A DNA stretch of 64,000 nucleotides from Lachnospiraceae bacterium (GTDB taxonomy: Bacteria; Bacillota; Clostridia; Lachnospirales; Lachnospiraceae): the NCBI GenBank assembly GCA_015057115.1, contig SVEZ01000015.1:31340-95339 (forward strand), written 5' to 3'. The notes below the pieces were generated by a model, which was not told the DNA's origin, ran no database searches, and worked only from the letters and a program-made list of their open reading frames with translations. Below, piece by piece: positions 62,198 through 64,000 of the stretch (its first letter is position 1; each line of letters begins with the position of its first letter). A program made the translations under genes and the position numbers.

Positions 62198-62896
62198 ATG
62201 AAGGCAAAGCGGTGGGAGGCTCAGAATCATGTAGCGGAAATTGTTTGTGCCCGGGAGATTCGGGCATGCATTATTCAGCCGGTGGATGTAACGGAGCTTT
62301 CGGAAATTGGACAACAGGCTTTCAAATGGATAGAGGAAGAGAAATTGCCGATTTTGTATGTGGTAATCGGAGTTTCGGATTGGAACCGGGAGCTTTCCCC
62401 CTGGAAGGCACCGGCAGTGTTGGGTAACCGGGACTTTGGGGGAGAAGCTGAGGAGTTCCTTTCGGTCATTCGACAGTTTTTTTTACCTAAAATAATGTCA
62501 GAACTGGCACAAAACGGGGACGACAAGGTGCCGATTATTCTGGGAGGATATTCTCTGGCAGGCTTATTTGCCCTGTGGGCGGCCTACCGGGAGGAAGTTT
62601 TTGATGCGGTTATGGCAGCATCTCCTTCGGTTTGGTATCCGGAATGGGATGCCTATAGTGCGACGCATTCGCTTTTGGCCCGTAAGGTGTATTTAAGCCT
62701 GGGGGACAGAGAAGAGCGAACGAAAAATCCTGTGCTAGCCCGGGTGGGAGAGGGAATTCGGCAGCAATATGAGGAAGCAAAAGAGCAAATTGGAGAGGAA
62801 AATTGTGTTCTGCAGTGGAATGCAGGCAATCATTTTACAGAAATATGGAAGCGATGCACCAAGGGATTTTCGTGGTGCATGGAGGGTATAAGATGA
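62198..62896 (+). CDS. alpha/beta-hydrolase-fold esterase-like protein
   Basis: 232 residues. The nucleophile elbow is 'ILGGYSLAGLFALWAAYRE' (Ser in GYSLAG), the same arrangement as enterochelin-esterase/esterase D proteins. 'MAASPSVWYPEWD' follows the strand, and a late 'WNAGNHFTEIWKR' supplies a likely catalytic His. No signal peptide, so cytoplasmic. The substrate is unknown. Its stop overlaps the next start by 4 bp. It lies 11 bp after the last GGDEF gene, possibly on the same transcript. Confidence 0.8.
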   Translation: MKAKRWEAQNHVAEIVCAREIRACIIQPVDVTELSEIGQQAFKWIEEEKLPILYVVIGVSDWNRELSPWKAPAVLGNRDFGGEAEEFLSVIRQFFLPKIMSELAQNGDDKVPIILGGYSLAGLFALWAAYREEVFDAVMAASPSVWYPEWDAYSATHSLLARKVYLSLGDREERTKNPVLARVGEGIRQQYEEAKEQIGEENCVLQWNAGNHFTEIWKRCTKGFSWCMEGIR

Positions 62897-63705
62897 GAAA
62901 AGTGTTTGGTGTTTTGATGATTCTGCTTATGATTTTAAGCGGAGTCCTCAGCTTTGGAAATAAAGATACGGCAAAGAAGGAAGCCAAAGCGGCAAAAGTA
63001 CAAGAAGTAAAGGAACAGAAAGTAGTTCAGAAAAAGAAAGGAACAGACAAGAGAAGGAAGACTGCCAAAAAGAAGACTTCCGAATATGATTTTTCAAAAC
63101 CGGTCCCTCAAGGGAAAAAGGTGAAAATGTCCTATTTTTCCGATGCGGTGTTTATTGGAGACTCCAGAACCGTGGGCTTTTTGCAATGTGTGAAACTTCC
63201 CGGAGAAACCGGCTATGCCTGCAAGGGAAATGCAGTAAATACTGCGTTGTCCCAGGTGGTAAAAGCGAAAGACGGCAAACAGAAGATGATGTTAAATGCC
63301 ATCAAAGAAGAGAAGTATAAGAAGGTCTACTTGATGTTTGGTATCAATGAAACCGGATGGCCGTCAGCAAAACGTTTTGTGAATGCCTATTGGAAGCTGA
63401 TTAAGACAGTTCGAAAATATCAGCCGGATGCTATAATTTACGTGCAGTCCATTTACCCTGTGAGCAAAAAGGTATCGGCAGAGCATTCTTACATGACTAA
63501 CAAACGCATCAATCAGTTTAACAGGGCAATTTTAAAAATGTGTAAGAAGCATAAGCTGTATTATGTTGATGTAGCGGCTGCGCTTAAGAACAAAAACGGA
63601 AATCTTCCAAAATCTGCTGCGGTAGACGGAGTCCATGCTCGTAAAAAATACTGTAAGAAGATGCTGAAATACCTGCGGTCCCATACTGTGAAAGCGAAGA
63701 AGTAA
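62893..63705 (+). CDS. exported SGNH/GDSL-like hydrolase
   Basis: 270 residues. The signal helix 'VFGVLMILLMILSGVLSFG' is followed by a Lys-rich, very basic linker (residues about 30-75) likely to bind the wall or teichoic acids. The SGNH domain has 'DAVFIGDSRTVGFLQ' (Ser), 'YLMFGINETGWPS' (Asn) and 'AAVDGVHARKKYCKKM' (Asp ... His). It may de-acetylate wall polymers, like the SGNH lipoprotein near 27 kb. The ATG at 62893 lies behind GGAGGG. Confidence 0.8.
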   Translation: MRKVFGVLMILLMILSGVLSFGNKDTAKKEAKAAKVQEVKEQKVVQKKKGTDKRRKTAKKKTSEYDFSKPVPQGKKVKMSYFSDAVFIGDSRTVGFLQCVKLPGETGYACKGNAVNTALSQVVKAKDGKQKMMLNAIKEEKYKKVYLMFGINETGWPSAKRFVNAYWKLIKTVRKYQPDAIIYVQSIYPVSKKVSAEHSYMTNKRINQFNRAILKMCKKHKLYYVDVAAALKNKNGNLPKSAAVDGVHARKKYCKKMLKYLRSHTVKAKK

Positions 63706-63754
63706 TAAGCAGAATGCCGTTGGAAAAAAGTTTTCGAAAATGTAGAAAAAAGGG

Positions 63755-63783
63755 TTGACAATTCATCCCGGTTTTGGTATTAT
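63755..63783 (+). promoter_or_regulatory. promoter of tRNA-Leu
   Basis: TTGACA (63755-63760), 17-bp spacer, TATTAT (63778-63783), 20 bp before the mature tRNA. Confidence 0.85.
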
Positions 63784-63803
63784 AATCAAGTCGCGTGTGA
63801 CAT

Positions 63804-63887
63804 GCGGAAGTGCTGGAATTGGCAGACAGGCTAGACTAAGGATCTAGTGTTGGCAACGACGTGAGGGTTCAAGTCCCTTCTTCCGCA
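63804..63887 (+). tRNA. tRNA-Leu (anticodon AAG)
   Basis: 84 nt. The acceptor GCGGAAG/CTTCCGC, the anticodon stem CTAGA/TCTAG with loop CTAAGGA (anticodon AAG), a class II long variable arm and the T-loop GGTTCAAGTCC are all clear. The discriminator is A, as for Leu. CCA is not encoded. A34 would need conversion to inosine to read CUU/CUC/CUA. Confidence 0.95.
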
Positions 63888-63898
63888 TTGGAAACAAG

Positions 63899-63931
63899 AA
63901 GGACCGGTTCGAAAGAACCGGTCCTTTTTTT
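63899..63931 (+). terminator. terminator after tRNA-Leu
   Basis: AAGGACCGGTTC-GAAA-GAACCGGTCCTT perfect stem followed by five or more T. Confidence 0.93.
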
Positions 63932-63934
63932 GTT

Positions 63935-64000
63935 GTGCGCCTTGCGGCGCACGTTTCTAACGGGTGAAAGTCCCCAATCCACCCTAGTAGTGGGAAGGAT
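63935..64000 (+). mobile_element. probable 5' end of a group II intron (class C-like), cut by the window edge
   Basis: GTGCGCC at 63935 is the GUGYG start used by bacterial group II introns. It forms GTGCGCC-TTGC-GGCGCAC and is followed by GGGTGAAAGTCCCC, a hairpin like those in intron domain I. It sits 3 bases after the T run of the tRNA terminator. Class C introns are known to insert just behind terminator hairpins. The reverse transcriptase would lie beyond the window. Confidence 0.6.

Overview
The window looks like a chromosomal segment of an anaerobic, low-to-moderate GC Firmicute, most likely Lachnospiraceae (Clostridia). The reasons are strong AGGAGG ribosome sites, sigma-A promoters, a CIRCE-controlled clpB, a glycine riboswitch, a glycyl-radical hydroxyproline dehydratase with its activase, ECF sigma/serpin genes and many hybrid histidine kinase and GGDEF genes. 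No complete insertion sequence, prophage or CRISPR array was seen. The genus cannot be named from the sequence alone.

Layout. 0-5.5 kb: end of an exported protein gene, then an operon for a SAM methyltransferase, an iron/cobalamin-type ABC importer (lipoprotein, permease, ATPase) and an FmdE-like protein, then a NimA-like flavin protein. 5.5-8.4 kb: divergent pair of a GLUG-repeat/ZinT-like secreted protein and a ZIP metal transporter, each with the same palindromic operator. 8.6-14.8 kb: a large Cthe_2159-type surface protein and an ECF sigma / anti-sigma-serpin fusion / serpin operon. 14.8-20 kb: threonine/serine exporter, folate salvage, galM, an S1-domain protein, a 50-bp tandem hairpin array and a nuclease-like gene. 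20-26 kb: proC facing a hypE-hypD-tetR operon, with a divergent Trp-rich membrane protein; together these suggest trans-4-hydroxyproline to proline conversion. 26-29.6 kb: cell-envelope genes (SGNH lipoprotein, LCP ligase), a 42-bp tandem hairpin array and a small membrane protein. 29.6-33.3 kb: a small island with an ADP-ribosyltransferase-like toxin pair and an anchored protein of unknown function, bounded by duplicated pieces of sequence. 33.3-41.2 kb: clpB, an S66 peptidase, sbcD-sbcC. 41.5-47.8 kb: riboswitch, gcvT-gcvH-gcvPA-gcvPB and lplA (glycine cleavage). 47.9-62.2 kb: a dense signalling block (three hybrid kinases, Hpt, three GGDEF proteins, one also EAL) with xth and an amidase. 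62.2-64 kb: esterase, SGNH protein, tRNA-Leu, and the first bases of a probable group II intron placed behind the tRNA terminator.

The most unusual content is non-coding. Five full copies (plus one half copy and one doubtful relic) of a 135-177 bp imperfect palindrome sit between genes. Their core motif is shared, but the outer arms differ completely in sequence from copy to copy while staying paired within each copy, including a compensatory change in the core. Two separate tandem arrays (50 bp and 42 bp period) are also built of short hairpins, and in the first the stem bases covary between units. Two genes, a hybrid kinase and a serpin, are each interrupted by a single in-frame TAG with clearly coding sequence continuing behind it.
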